64,000 bases of DNA from Vanessa cardui (taxonomy: Eukaryota > Arthropoda > Insecta > Lepidoptera > Nymphalidae). Within the stretch, counting starts at the first letter, position 1. Each line of letters opens with the position of its first letter. The translations under genes and the position numbers were made by a program. Where the stretch lies: the NCBI RefSeq assembly GCF_905220365.1, contig NC_061126.1, forward strand, positions 12,834,001 through 12,898,000, written 5' to 3'. Positions 45,515-56,608 of the stretch are shown one piece after another. The notes below the pieces were generated by a model. It did no database searches. It saw only the letters and a list, made by a program, of their open reading frames with translations, and was not told the origin of the DNA.

Positions 45515-47652
45515 CCGTGCTTCAGCAGATTCCATCCGCAGAGATAATTATTCTGGGTGACTTTAATGCTCACCACGTAGAATGGCTCGGCTCACGCACC
45601 ACCGATCATGCGGGTAGATCTGTTCTGGACTTCGCTCTAGCATATGATCTGACACAACTGGTCAACTCGCCAACGCGAATACCGGATGTGGAGGATCATA
45701 CACCTTCCCTGTTGGACCTTCTGCTGACTTCGCATCCGGATGGCTATCAGGTTACCGTCGATCCCCCTCTGGGCTCGTCGGACCACTGTCTCGTCCGGAG
45801 TACAGTGCCGGTTGTGCGGTACTCACGGCCTCGCTTTGTTGGGTGCCGCCGAGTATGGCACTACAAGTCAGCAGATTGGGATGGGATGCGGTCTTTTTTT
45901 GCATCTTACCCATGGGGGCAGATTTGTTTCTCGCCGGATGATCCGAACGCTGCTGCTGACTCTGTTGCCGATGTGGTGCTTCAGGGTATGGAACTATTCA
46001 TTCCTTACTCTGCAGTACCCATCGGTGGCAAGTCCCAGCCTTGGTTTGGTCGCTTCTGCAAAACGGCATCATGCCGAAAGTGGGAACGCTATCAAACCTG
46101 GGCTAATGCATCTGCGTCTCGTGATGTAAATACCAGCGCATTTAAAAAGGAATACAACTCTGCCTCTAGGTCCCTCAAAAACGTGATTGCTAGGGCGAAG
46201 ACGGAGTACATTGGCAGAATTGGCGAGAGACTGGTGCGTCTCCCTTCAGGAACACGAGCGTTCTGGTCTCTCGCTAAGGCTGTCTTAGGGAATTTCTGTC
46301 AGCCATCTTTTCCATCTCTGCACAGAGACGGTGAGTCATTGGCCCATACCGCGAAAGAGAAAGCTGATCTTTTAGGCTCTCTCTTTGTGTCGAACTCGAC
46401 TCTGGATGACCAAGGAAAATCTCCACCAACAATTCCGCGGTGTGATACCACGATGCCGGAGGTTAAATTCCGGCAAAGTGCAGTTCGTAAAGCACTTCTT
46501 TCCTTGGACATTCATAAGTCGAGCGGACCCGATGGTATCCCTCCAATCGTGCTACGGACATGTGCTCCCGAGTTGGCATCGGTCTTAACGCGTCTTTTCC
46601 GGCAATCCTACACATTAGGCGTCGTCCCGAATTCCTGGAAGACAGCTTTGGTGCATCCGATCCCTAAAAAAGGCAACCGCTCAGACCCGTCCAATTATAG
46701 GCCTATAGCCATCACCTCCTTGCTCTCCAAGATAATGGAGTCCCTTATTAACTGCCAGCTCCTGCGGTACCTAGAGGAGAATCAGCTGATTAGTGACCGC
46801 CAGTACGGTTTCCGTCGGGGTCGCTCAGCCGGTGATCTTCTAGTTTACCTTACTCACAGGTGGGCTGAAGCAGTTGAGAGCAAGGGGAAGGCATTAGCAG
46901 CCAGCTTGGACATAGCGAAGGCCTTCGATCGTGTATGGCACAAAGCGCTTCTTTCGAAGCTTCCTTCCTATGGGCTTCCCGGGAAATTATGCAATTGGAT
47001 TACCAGCTTTTTGGCAGATCGGAGCATCAAGGTCGTTGTCGACGGTGCATGCTCTGACTTAAAATTCGTCAATGCTGGTGTTCCACAAGGCTGCGTTCTA
47101 TCACCCACTCTGTTTCTTCTGCATATCAATGATTTGTTGCAAAGCGGGAACATTCATTGCTATGCAGACGACAGTACCGTTGACACCTTATACACCGGCC
47201 GCGCTAATATTTCTCGGGAAAACGTCGAAGAGAACCGGAACAAACTTGTGTCTGAAATCGAGTCTTCATTAAACGAAGTCTCGAATTGGGGCCGGCTAAA
47301 TCTAGTCCATTTCAACCCCAAAAAGACGCAAGTTTGCGCGTTAACCGCTAAAAAAACACCATTTGTCGTATCTCCACGATTTGAGAACATTCCGATAGCC
47401 GCTACAGGTAGTATCGGAATACTTGGCGTTGATATTTCGAGCCTCGTTCAGTTCCGCGGTCAATTGGAAGGCAAAGCCAAATTGGCTTCAAAAAAGCTGG
47501 GCGTGCTCAGCAAGGCGAGGCAGTATTTCACGTCGGCCCATCGCTTTAAACTTTACAAGGCGCAAATTCGGCCTCACATGGAGTACTGCTCTCACCTCTG
47601 GGCGGGTGCTCCCCAGTACCAGCTCCTTCCAAATGGAAGGAGCTGGTACTGA
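45515..47652 (+). pseudogene. LINE-X endonuclease C-half and reverse transcriptase
   Basis: The frame opens with SAEIIILGDFNAHHVEWLGS; GDFN at residues 14-17 is an endonuclease catalytic motif, and SSDH at 87-90 is its final His motif. A linker with basic stretches follows. The RT starts near residue 325 with SSGPDGIPP, then NYRPIAITSLLSKIME, QYGFRRGRSAGD, LDIAKAFDRVWHKALL, AGVPQGCVLSPTLF and HCYADDSTVD. YADD at residues 549-552 (47161-47172) is the intact catalytic site. The thumb region runs to [20 protein letters not shown]. The frame ends falsely at TGA 47650-47652 because of a 29-bp insertion. The first codon listed is not a true start; the protein continues from the upstream frame. Confidence 0.92.
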
Positions 47653-47664
47653 TAAGGTCAAATG
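47614..47664 (+). repeat. Fold-back insertion in LINE-X
   Basis: 47614-47630 (CAGTACCAGCTCCTTCC) is perfectly inverted at 47635-47651, and the AAAT loop adds one more pair. Removing 47636-47664 (29 bp, bounded by CAAATG on both sides) restores continuity between the RT frame and the C-terminal frame. Confidence 0.9.
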
Positions 47665-48074
47665 ACCGCATCCAACGTAGAGCGGCTCGAGTTATCGACG
47701 ATCAAGCTCTTTCCGATCTCCTTGATCCTTTGGCTTTGCGTAGAGATGTCGGATCACTCTGCATCTTCTACCGAATTTTTCACGGGGAATGTTCCGAGGA
47801 ATTGTTCGGATTAATCCCGGCTGCTGAATTTCACCTTCGGACATCTCGCCAAAATTCTAAGTTTCACCCGCTTGATGTCCGAAAATCCACAACAGCGCGA
47901 TTTCTCAGACATTTTCTGCCTCGCACAACCACTTTGTGGAACCAGCTTTCGCCGGCGGTTTTTCCGAACCGATACGACATGGGAACCTTCAAGAAAAGAG
48001 CGTACTCCTTTTTGAAAGGCCGGCAACGCACCTGCAAGTCCCCTGGTGTTGCAGGTGTCCATGGGCGGTGGTAG
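47655..48074 (+). pseudogene. LINE-X C-terminal region
   Basis: In the third frame, codons from 47661 read [20 protein letters not shown], then [33 protein letters not shown] and, near the end, [20 protein letters not shown] and [12 protein letters not shown] before TAG. This [10 protein letters not shown]...LxLRRxVxSLCxFYRI...W/NxLPxxVFP block is the common C-terminus of jockey-like LINE proteins. Confidence 0.9.
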
Positions 48075-48138
48075 TCACTTTCCATCAGGTGAGCCTCCTG
48101 CTCGTTTGCCACCTATGCCATAAATAAAAAAAAAAAAC
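48075..48138 (+). terminator. LINE-X 3' UTR and A-rich tail, shared with Rep-C
   Basis: TCACTTTCCATCAGGTGAGC, CTCCTGCTCGTTTGCCACCT and ATGCCATAAATAAAAAAAAA close the element. The same blocks end Rep-C (ACCACTTACCATCAGGTGGCC, ATGCTCGTCCGCC, ATACCATAAA). Confidence 0.8.
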
Positions 48139-48234
48139 CTAAAAGATCTATTTATTACATTAGATCACTTACCTGAAGCCAATTTGGCTTAAACACAATA
48201 ATAGCAAGTATACCGCTTGCAGTAAAGTATATTT

Positions 48235-48420
48235 TTTTTGGTTACTTACTCGACCACGGTGGTCGAGTGGTCTGTACACAGGTTTTCATGGGTACTTACT
48301 TACTGGTCGTTACTTCTGATTTTTCATAACACAAGTGCTTTAGCTACTTACATTGGGATTAGAGTAATGTATGTGATGTTGTCTCATATTTATTGTATTT
48401 ATTTATATTTAAACTATTAA
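48235..48420 (+). mobile_element. SINE-B, B box deleted
   Basis: Head CGACCACGGTGGTCGAGTGG and GTACACAGGTTTTCATGGGT jump directly to GGTCGTTACTTCTGATTTTT, CATAACACAAGTGCTTTAGC, ACATTGGGATTAGAGTAATG and GTGATGTTGTCTCATATTTA. Loss of the B box makes Pol III transcription unlikely. Confidence 0.8.
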
Positions 48421-49228
48421 AAAAAAATAAGTGAAGGCAATAACTATCCAGGCGGGCTTTCGAAGGTACCACCAGCTCGATATATACCAACTAATAACAA
48501 TAGAAAAAATATTTATCGTATATCAGTATACATTATCGATCAAAGTTCTAATATATTACGATTTAAAATCTTAACAATTGACTTTATTACTTGTTATTTT
48601 AGTTCCTTTGAAGGTTATTCGTTTAAGAATATTAAACAAGATAACTTTACTTTTTATTTAATCTCGACAGACTAAACGTCCGTTCCTTTGTTTAATTTAA
48701 TAGCTTTTAGGCCCTCCAAGTGCCTTCGCTCCCAGCTCTAGAAGGCTTCCTTCTCTGTCCATATCTATTGGCTACAAAGATCAAGTCTCTATTGTCAACA
48801 GTGAATATAAAAAGCGCAGCCTTTGGTGTTCTTTTTACAAAATTATTATAAATATTTAATTTAGGATCACCAACTTTTCAATTTTACTCAACAAAATGGA
48901 ATCTATGTATTAAGATTTAATTTCCAAGAACAGACAGATAACTTTGCTTTTTATGAATATACAGTACATTTCTTGTGAAAGAATAGAGAATATTCAGTCT
49001 GCCCGCGGCAATGAATGATTGATAATATTACATTTTTAATAAAATTCTTATGAATTTATAAACATAATATTATTATCCAATATACTAAAATCACTTGTAC
49101 GTATACTATAATATGTATATTCATTCGATTCATATATATTATTAATTATTTCATTGGAATATACTTTTAAAACTATTAATCGTTAAGTGAACTATCTTAA
49201 GTACATACCAATGTATACTTTCTTTAAT
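48421..49228. other. AT-rich non-coding DNA
   Basis: No gene or named repeat was recognised. Confidence 0.45.
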
Positions 49229-49490
49229 TTACTTGGTTGTAGGGCTTTGTACAAGCCCGTCTGGGTAGGTACAACTCACTCATCAGTTATTCTACCGCCA
49301 AACAACAGTACTCAGTATTGTTGTGCTCCGGTTTGAAGGGTGAGTGAGCCAGGGTAATTACGGGCACAAGGGACATAACTTCTTAGTTCTAAGGAATAGT
49401 TAATATTTCTTACAGCGTCATTGTCTATGGATGATGGTGACCACTTACCATCAGGTGGCCCACATGCTCGTCCGCCAACCTATACCATAC
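49229..49490 (+). mobile_element. Rep-C with small internal deletion
   Basis: TTACTTGGTTGTAGGGCTTT through GTGACCACTTACCATCAGGT, GGCCCACATGCTCGTCCGCC and CCTATACCATACATTTTTTT. Compared with 32107-32402, the CAAGGTTGGTGGCACATTGACGA part is missing between TTAGTTCT and AAGGAATAG. Confidence 0.85.
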
Positions 49491-50257
49491 ATTTTTTTTA
49501 TCGTATATAAAAAAATTGATCACAGATTTTATATTAATAAATAAAAATACTAATAATAGTGATTTTTTTATAATTAACTATCAAAAATACTAAGGCAATG
49601 TAAATAAAACTTATATCAGATGATATAGCTCGTCTTGAAGAACGCTCCCCATATTCAGTCTCTTTAAATTTAAACTAATGACGTAATAGTGGTATTTATT
49701 TTATCTTCATTTATAAAATATTAAAAATATATACATTATTTCTCTCAAGTATAATTTCAAGTCTTTTATAAGAATGCACCATTGGTTCCATTCCAAGTAT
49801 AACAGTTAATTACTACTCGTATAGAACGGCTTGATTGCCCATCAGGTGACGGTAAAGGAAACCACTAGAGAAAAATAATCTATAACGATTTTATTACCAG
49901 TGTGCTTTGTGTTGGTTGGACTGTTAAAAAAGGAAAAATAAATATCTACACACATTTAAACACTACAAAGAATAATTAAACGACGAAAATATTGTGATCA
50001 TGTTATGTTTTCTAATGCTAGTGTTAAGCAATTAAGAACAATAAGAAAAAAATATATCAATTTGAATTTTTCGAACACTGTTTTCTTAACGTATTTACAT
50101 TTTTTTCTTAATTTATATCTGTAAAAGTTGCCATTATAAAATAAGGATTCCGTTGACATAGGAGAAAAAATACTGAACGGTAGACTATATATAAACTTTT
50201 TCGAAAATAAACTGTAGTATATAGAACTACACTTGTATGTATTTTTTCCAACATATT
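49491..50257. other. AT-rich non-coding DNA
   Basis: A 90-codon minus-strand frame at 49998-50270 is rich in Phe, Tyr and Lys and has no recognisable domain. Nothing else was recognised. Confidence 0.4.
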
Positions 50258-50641
50258 TTATTGACCACAAGCCCCGTTCTCTTTAGCTATGTTGTAACTG
50301 CAAATATCATAAATTGGTTGTTCTATTTTTGAAAAATTATCTACTGCAGGTCAAACAGGGAAAGTTTCATCTTTGACATCTAAAATCCCCGAACTAAAAA
50401 CGCTTGAATCAATTTTGAGCCACTTTGACTGACACTGCGTTAAGTGAATAAATGTCACAAATATTTTTCGCAGCTTGGGTTTCATTTTACCTTTTTTGTT
50501 ATAGAACTTTAAAATGTATGTAATTTCTTTGTTAGGTTTACTAATTATAATGACAATAAAACAAAAGTCATGCAAAACCGTGTTTAATTCCTGATTTAAA
50601 AATGTTATCTTTTTAATGGTATCAAATACAGCCAGATACAA
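50258..50641 (-). pseudogene. Unassigned 127-codon frame with one TGA
   Basis: The frame is open from 50641 to a TGA at 50351-50353, then open again to TAA at 50258-50260. It includes KPKLRKIFVTFIHLTQCQSK, WLKIDSSVFSSGILDVKDET and, after the stop, PAVDNFSKIEQPIYDICSYN. There is no ATG near the start. I do not recognise a family; transposase relic or chance frame are both possible. Confidence 0.22.
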
Positions 50642-51189
50642 ATAATATAATCAAAGGGATTTTACTGAAACATTTTCATTATAAAATACGAAGTGAATTT
50701 TCCCCACCTTATTATGTTATGATTAACTTAACATACTTAGTTGCTGTCAAATTAATTTACTTTACAAGGTTATTCTTCCTTACAAAAAATGAAATAAATT
50801 AGTTCTATTTAATAATAAAGTTTAAGAAAAAACTCGCACAGTTAGTACTTTGCTTTATCTATAAACATCTTAACTTTACAATGGATTTAATTATTTTAAC
50901 GCAATTCAATCGAAAGACCAATTACCTTTTCAGACATTTATTTGATTAGGAATGTTAGGGAGGAATACAAATGAATTATTGTCTTACCATCTGAAATTGG
51001 TTTAAATTTATAATCATCGGTATAAGTTTGAATAAACATAACAACCTATTAAGTCTATTTATGTTATAAGCGAACGGACAAATGGACTGCCATTCCTGAT
51101 AGCCATTGACGACGTACAAAATAACCCTTGCTAATATTACAGCTAAGACGTTATTTTTCTTGTAACTGTAGTTACACTGGCTCACAAAT
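50642..51189. other. AT-rich non-coding DNA
   Basis: No gene or repeat was recognised. Confidence 0.4.
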
Positions 51190-51345
51190 CCTTTAATTAT
51201 CTCGTGCTCGGCAGTAAAGGAACACATCGTGAGGAAACCTGCGTGTGTCTAATTTCAACGGAATTCTGCCACATGAGCTTTCCACCAACCCGCATTGGAA
51301 CAACATGGTGGAATATGATCCAAACCCTCTCCTTAATGGAAGAGT
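51190..51345 (+). repeat. SINE-A body and tail, headless
   Basis: TTATCTCGTGCTCGGCAGTA, CATCGTGAGGAAACCTGCGT, TTCCACCAACCCGCATTGGA and CTCTCCTTAATGGAAGAG match SINE-A after the tRNA-like part. Confidence 0.8.
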
Positions 51346-51563
51346 TTACTATACTAATCCTTTAATCTGAAACACAGCAATCCTAAGTATTGTTATTATC
51401 TTCACTTTATATCTGCACTTACCTGTTTTCGTTTTGAGCTTTTGTCACCAAAAAATTGTCTATGAGAGATTGCTGTAAGCAATAAGACTGCCTTTGCGCA
51501 CAATTTGTTATATATTTGTTTATTTCTTTAGTATACCCAATTCATCTTAATACAATATTGTTT

Positions 51564-51621
51564 GTGAGCTGAGAGAGCCCAGTGGTTAGAACGATGATTT
51601 CGGGTTCAAATCCAGGCAAGC

Positions 51622-51670
<49 letters not shown>

Positions 51671-51853
51671 CTTAATTTGTATTTATGATTCATCTCGTGC
51701 TCGGCGTTGAAGGAAAACATCGTGACGAAACCTGCATGTGCCTAATTTCTTTGAAATTCTGCCACATGCGCATTTCACCAACGCATTGGAACAGCGTGGT
51801 GGAATATGTTCCAAAGCCTCTCCTCAATGGGAGAGGCAGGCTTATTACTTTAC
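51564..51853 (+). mobile_element. SINE-A with 13-bp target-site duplication and inserted microsatellite
   Basis: The head GAGAGAGCCCAGTGGTTAGA, B box GGGTTCAAATCC, body and tail are present. TACAATATTGTTT flanks it exactly (51551-51563 and 51854-51866). Between the tRNA-like part and the body lies a (TA)n(TG)n microsatellite at about 51623-51670. Confidence 0.92.
51623..51670. repeat. (TA)n(TG)n microsatellite inside SINE-A
   Basis: About 15 TA units pass into about 9 GT units at the position where other copies read GAATTTTCATGTGC. Confidence 0.95.
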
Positions 51854-51944
51854 TACAATATTGTTTAATGTGTGTTGTGCAATAAAGTATTTTATAATGT
51901 TATATATAAATCTCAATGCTTGGTTGTAGATTATCTAATGTGGT

Positions 51945-51980
51945 AGTGCTAGACGGGCTTGCACAAAGCCAAGTAAAAAT
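51945..51980 (-). repeat. Rep-C head fragment
   Basis: In reverse it reads TACTTGGCTTTGTGCAAGCC and CGTCTAGCACTA, matching the Rep-C start. Confidence 0.7.
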
Positions 51981-54122
51981 AGTGCTTGTAGATAGTTCAT
52001 AAATCCGCAGTTCAAACCCTAGGTTGTTCTAATAAAAAATGTTCTAAGTAGTTGCTCGGAGTTAGGAAGTTGGATGTTTACGCCTGAACTTTTTCCGGAT
52101 GTTTCAGATTTGTAGTCTCATGGGATTATGAGTGTGTGGGAATAGAGAGAGCACACATGTTTTCCTTTGCACGTGTTTATTTATCTATTCAACACTTATT
52201 ATATGTATGTAGTAACAGTACTAAAATTAATACTTATTGTAGTGTAACATCATTTGAGCAGTTTGGTGGGCTTTAATCAGGATCGTTCGGGCAGAGTCCT
52301 TCCAAAATATTTTTATAGTTAATTTTCATAAAGGAAAAGTAAATTAAATTAATTGAATTACTTATTTTGATTTAATATTAAAATTAATTGTGTTTATAAA
52401 AGCTGAGGACGAAATCGAACTAATACTTCAAAGTCAAAGCAACAAGATTTTGGTACACGAATACCGAAATTCCAAAATCCTTAAGCAAAGAAGACCCAGC
52501 AAATTGATGCCGGAATTATATAATTGCGCGTTATGACGTTAGCGGGTATATCTTAAGCATAACAATGACATTGTGGGTCTCTAATTCGCATAATCTTCTC
52601 CACACGCCCGCCCTTAGCCTGTCCTTTATCTAAACTTGCACAATGTACCATCTTAAGTTGTTTTAAGCTTACACTGTACGAATTCTAATACTGACCTTAT
52701 TTTGTATGACATTGTCATGCGGCTCGGATTTGATATGATATGACATGACACTGTTTTGATTGTTGATATTTAACGCGAAATTGTTAAAATAAATTAGAAA
52801 CTCATATTGTTCAGATCTTTGTCTACATGGTTATGTTTCACACATAATTATTCCACTACCAAATATGATAGCTTCATATTATCTTGGAATGAGCTAGAGT
52901 CATAAACATACATATATATGTGGTATAACATCCGAAGGTATACGATGTAATTTTATAGTTCCAGTGTCTATGAGTGAAGGTAGGCGCGATGATCATCAAA
53001 ATTGGTAGTTTTTTTATTTCGTAATTTTTATTCAAGAAATATGTCGCAGACTTAATAATTATGAAGAAGTTTTTATACGACTATATCCATAGCTATATAA
53101 ATAATTGAAAGCAAATAACACTTTGCAGACTTTTTGTATCGATGTTCAGTAAAACATTTTTTTTAAAACTCGTCACCTGTTTTTTCGTATTGTTTAAAGT
53201 GTGTTCACTGCTCAATAGCTGAATGACTTTAAACGAACCTCGACATTTATATAGTTCATACTTTCAGCAAAAATAGAATTTTTATTGGATTCAAAGTCAC
53301 ACAAATTATTTTTATTGTTTGATATACTCATAGTTTGTGTAATGTAAAATCAAATTTCTTACCATGATAATGTGACATCGTAATATTAAGAAACCTGTAG
53401 TTGTTCTTGTTTTTCTGTTAAAAAACACATTCTCCTAAATAGCTCACTGATGTCTTTTAAATCTCTATGATTATTTTGTAGTCGGCAATTTGATGTGTCT
53501 GTGTTGTTTGTCTTTCAACGATGTTAAATGTATGTATGTATATCTCATATGTGAAACCTAAAATTACCTATAGAATTGGGACAAAAAATTAGGACAGAAA
53601 AAATAGGTTTTACATTTACTACCTTTTAGAATCCTATATATTGAATACCAATTTATTAAATGCTGCACAGTATACTGACGAAATATATTTTCGAATTTAA
53701 TCCTTATCGAATAAAACCTTTTTATTTTAAGCATTATGTTTTTCGATCGTTCCTGTTAAGGTAAAAATACATTTTAACGTAGCAACACCACTCAAATCAG
53801 TGTGGCAGTCTGTCAAGTTTTGTATGCCTCCAATCAAATCACCCTGTTACACAGCGATAACGAACGCAGAGGGAGATTTACTGTTGATGTTTGGTAAAAA
53901 AAACTTTGATAGGTCACGAACAATTTTAACAACAACTTTTTTTTTCTTTTTGGCAAAAATAAATTCGACATAAATAAAACATTTTATGCGACAAAAAGAG
54001 ATAACATAAGTGTATCTATTCCATATTCGCATTGTTTTTACATATTTGTCAGTACGTAGAAGTACGTTTAAAGAGAAAATCTTAGTAAGCATGGACATGA
54101 TTGTAATAAATATATAAATTGA
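51981..54122. other. AT-rich non-coding DNA
   Basis: No gene or repeat was recognised in 2.1 kb. A minus-strand 83-codon frame at 53847-54098 is Lys- and Phe-rich and unremarkable. Confidence 0.45.
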
Positions 54123-54175
54123 AAGTATACATTATTCAAGGAGGTCCTTACAAGTACGGTCCCTTTTCAAGATAT
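54123..54175 (-). repeat. Possible LINE-D 3' terminus fragment
   Basis: ACATTATTCAAGGAGGTCCT and TACAAGTAC resemble the reversed LINE-D end (TTGTAAAAGCCCACTTGAATAAAGT). Confidence 0.4.
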
Positions 54176-55269
54176 TTGACTTCTACTTCTTCGTGTGTTT
54201 CATTACTGAAGGTCAAGCAAGTACTCAGATTTTTTCACCGATGTATCGACTTTCTTCACACTAGGCTAGCCTCAGGTTAGTCAGAGTGTCAATCGCGAGA
54301 TCTTTGCCTTCGAATTAACATATTTTAGCCACTTTATCCAGACTGCTTAGTTATCTCCGGGTAATATGACTAAAATATTGTAGAACTCGTTGGTAGCCTA
54401 TACTGGATAGTCTGGTGATTTTCAGTTAGTGGAGAATATCCTCCATTTTCAAGATAAATTATTTTTAAAACTGATGATGAAGTCCTGTTCGATTTCGGCC
54501 ACTCTTTTTATATTTGTATTATTAATTTTCATAAGCTTATTATGAATGTATGTATTTTTCTGGTTCACCTTCTATATACATATTACTTCTCCTAGCCTTA
54601 TCTGATATATTCTACACTGGCTGAGATTCAAGCTCATCTGGATACTACTTAACGGCTGCCACGTGTCCAATGCCAAATATCAAAACTTTGCATTACGTAT
54701 TGTGAAAAAGGTCGAATACGCCAGCGTTATTCAAACATTTTAGATTTCATGTTTCGTTATTGATAATTCTTGATGTCTTGGTACGATTTAACAGTGTCAA
54801 CTCAACCAAATAAGTCTGCTAATATTTGTGTCCTCCTTAACGGCTGTATTAATAGTTAAACATAATAATAATTTACATACTTCGCTGGTCACTTTAATTT
54901 CGTTAAAAAGTTACAAGCATAATTAAAAGATCAACATTAGCTTTGTTGGAATTTTATATTTGAGTCCAATATCGATAATAAAGATTTTTTCTTGGTAAGC
55001 AGAGTTTATACCAACAAAGGTATGATTTTGGTTTCATTAAAAATAGCTTTTAAATAAACAAGACTTGTTTTGGTAAATTTAACTTGAAATAAATATATCA
55101 TGTAACTAAATGGTCTATATTTCCAACATGTTGTAGAAATTAATTAGTTTTTCGTGGAAATTTGGTCGGTTTATTTACAAATAGTTGTCGCGCCCAACTT
55201 CACCCGCTTCAGTTATTAGGCAATAAAACTGCTACAACAAATTCACAGACAAAATTATTTTCGCATTTA
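54176..55269. other. Non-coding DNA
   Basis: Nothing was recognised except a possible scrap of Rep-F (GTTGTCGCGCCCAACTTCAC) at about 55183. Confidence 0.4.
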
Positions 55270-55491
55270 AATATGAGACAACATCACATACATTACTCTA
55301 ATCCCAACGTTAGTAGTTAAAGCACTTGTATTATGGAAAGTCAGAAGTAACGAAGGTACCACAAACACCCTGACCCAATGCAACATAGAAAACTAACGAT
55401 AATCTGCATTGACTTGACCGGGAATCGAACCCGGGACCTCGGAGTGGCGTACCCATGAAAACCGGTGTACACACCACTCGACCACGGAGGT
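55270..55491 (-). mobile_element. SINE-B, full length
   Basis: In reverse it reads ACCTCCGTGGTCGAGTGGTG, GTACACCGGTTTTCATGGGT, ACGCCACTCCGAGGTCCCGG, B box GGGTTCGATTCCCGG, then GTTGCATTGGGTCAGGGTGT, AATACAAGTGCTTTAACTAC and GTGATGTTGTCTCATATTTA. Both Pol III boxes are intact, making this the most complete SINE-B here. Confidence 0.88.
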
Positions 55492-55599
55492 ATAGCAATA
55501 ACCGTTAATAAATAATAATATCTTATTGTAATTATCCCCTCTCCTCATTAGAAAAATGAGCTCATTCCTCTATGCTGTCAAAATGTATTTTCATCATTA

Positions 55600-55865
55600 T
55601 TTACCAATAACAATCCACTGTTGGGCATATTCGTCTCCCAAAGTACTCTAGAACTTTCGATTATTACCTTCTGCATCTGGTCGGGTTACATTATTTGATG
55701 TATAGTATGTATGTATGTGTATGTATGTATGTTTAACCTGTACGTATCATCTTCCTCACGAAGTTTTTCTTCTCCCCAAAACATGACACTAAACCCATCG
55801 ATGCTTAGTTTTATTTGAAATAACACTTTTCGGTTAAGATTAACGTTACCTACTGGGCTTACATT
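55600..55865 (-). repeat. Degenerate SINE-A-like copy with (GTAT)n tract
   Basis: CCACTGTTGGGCATATTCGT, CTTCCTCACGAAGTTTTTCT and TTTTCGGTTAAGATTAACGT then CTACTGGGC follow SINE-A in reverse but are far diverged. A (GTAT)n microsatellite (about 55701-55732) interrupts it. Confidence 0.45.
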
Positions 55866-56331
55866 CGTTTGTGTCGGGCGTTGTTCTGAGAAAAAAAAAA
55901 AAAATGTTTTGCTTAGTTTATGTATGGACCAATGGAGTTTTTGTTCAAAACGGGTAAACGTCGTTTAAGTTATTTTATTATTTTCTAAATTTTAATTTAT
56001 AATAATATTTCGCTCCGTGCCAGCGATGGAAGGAAATTGCTTCGAGTGAATAAATTATAAGGCATTTTGTTCGCTGACCGTAATTATTATGATAAAAAGA
56101 GAGTTAGCCCGAAAGGGGTACATTTACAGGCTGTTTCAAATAAATTTAATAAAATTATATAATTAACTAGCACTTCATCCAAGTCCGTTGCAATTTATTT
56201 ATAAAGAAATCTAGGAACACAAAAATGCGAAGTATTTCTGTTTGGCTGTAAAACATGTGATTAATGGGAAGTAACCAGATAGATTTGCATTAAGCCTCCT
56301 TTCAAATAATATTATTCGCTATATTTTGTAG

Positions 56332-56608
56332 CCAAGCCAAGACAGTTCAGTGGTTAGAACACGTCCATCTTAACCGATGATTGCGAATTCAAATCCAAGT
56401 AAGCACCACTGAAAATTCATGTTCTTGATTTGTAGTCGGCGGTGAAGGAAAATATCGTGAGGAGGTATCTAAATTCATAGAAATTTTGCCACATCTGTAT
56501 TCCACCAACCCGCAATGGAACAGCGTAGTGAAATATGTTCCGAACTTCACCTCAAAGGGAGTGGAGGCCTTAGCCCAGCTGTGGGAAATACACAGGCTGT
56601 TGTTGTTG
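56332..56608 (+). mobile_element. SINE-A with imperfect target-site duplication
   Basis: GACAGTTCAGTGGTTAGAAC, TCCATCTTAACCGATGATTG, a weak B box (CGAATTCAAATCC), the body, and the tail GGAGTGGAGGCCTTAGCCCA ending GCTGTTGTTGTTG. TATATTTTGTAG (56320-56331) and TATGCTTTGTAG (56609-56620) flank it with two mismatches. Confidence 0.88.

Larger units (their letters stand above)
44755..48138 (+). mobile_element. LINE-X, 3.4 kb non-LTR retrotransposon, inactive
   Basis: The element consists of a GC-rich 5' UTR (44755-44932), one long coding region now split over three frames (about 44933-48074), and a short 3' UTR ending CCATAAATAAAAAAAAAAAAC. Domain order is basic leader, AP-type endonuclease, reverse transcriptase and a C-terminal region. 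There is no separate gag-like ORF1. The RT style (AFDRVWH, GVPQGCVLSPTLF, HCYADDS) places it among jockey/CR1-superfamily LINEs; the exact clade is left open. Coding DNA is far richer in GC than the flanks, so it arrived fairly recently. Clear target-site duplications were not found; ACCTAA near both ends is too short to count. Confidence 0.93.

Noticed and set aside
44872..48112. Minus-strand and off-frame ORFs across LINE-X
   Set aside because: They lie opposite or out of frame with clear endonuclease and RT codons and have no motifs. They reflect the high GC content of the element.
48248..48268. Palindrome ACTCGACCAC-G-GTGGTCGAGT in a SINE-B head
   Set aside because: The normal SINE-B head (CGACCTCCGTGGTCG) is already nearly palindromic, so two substitutions explain it without a fold-back event.
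53847..54098. 83-codon minus-strand ORF
   Set aside because: Lys- and Phe-rich low-complexity composition, no domain and no splice sites.
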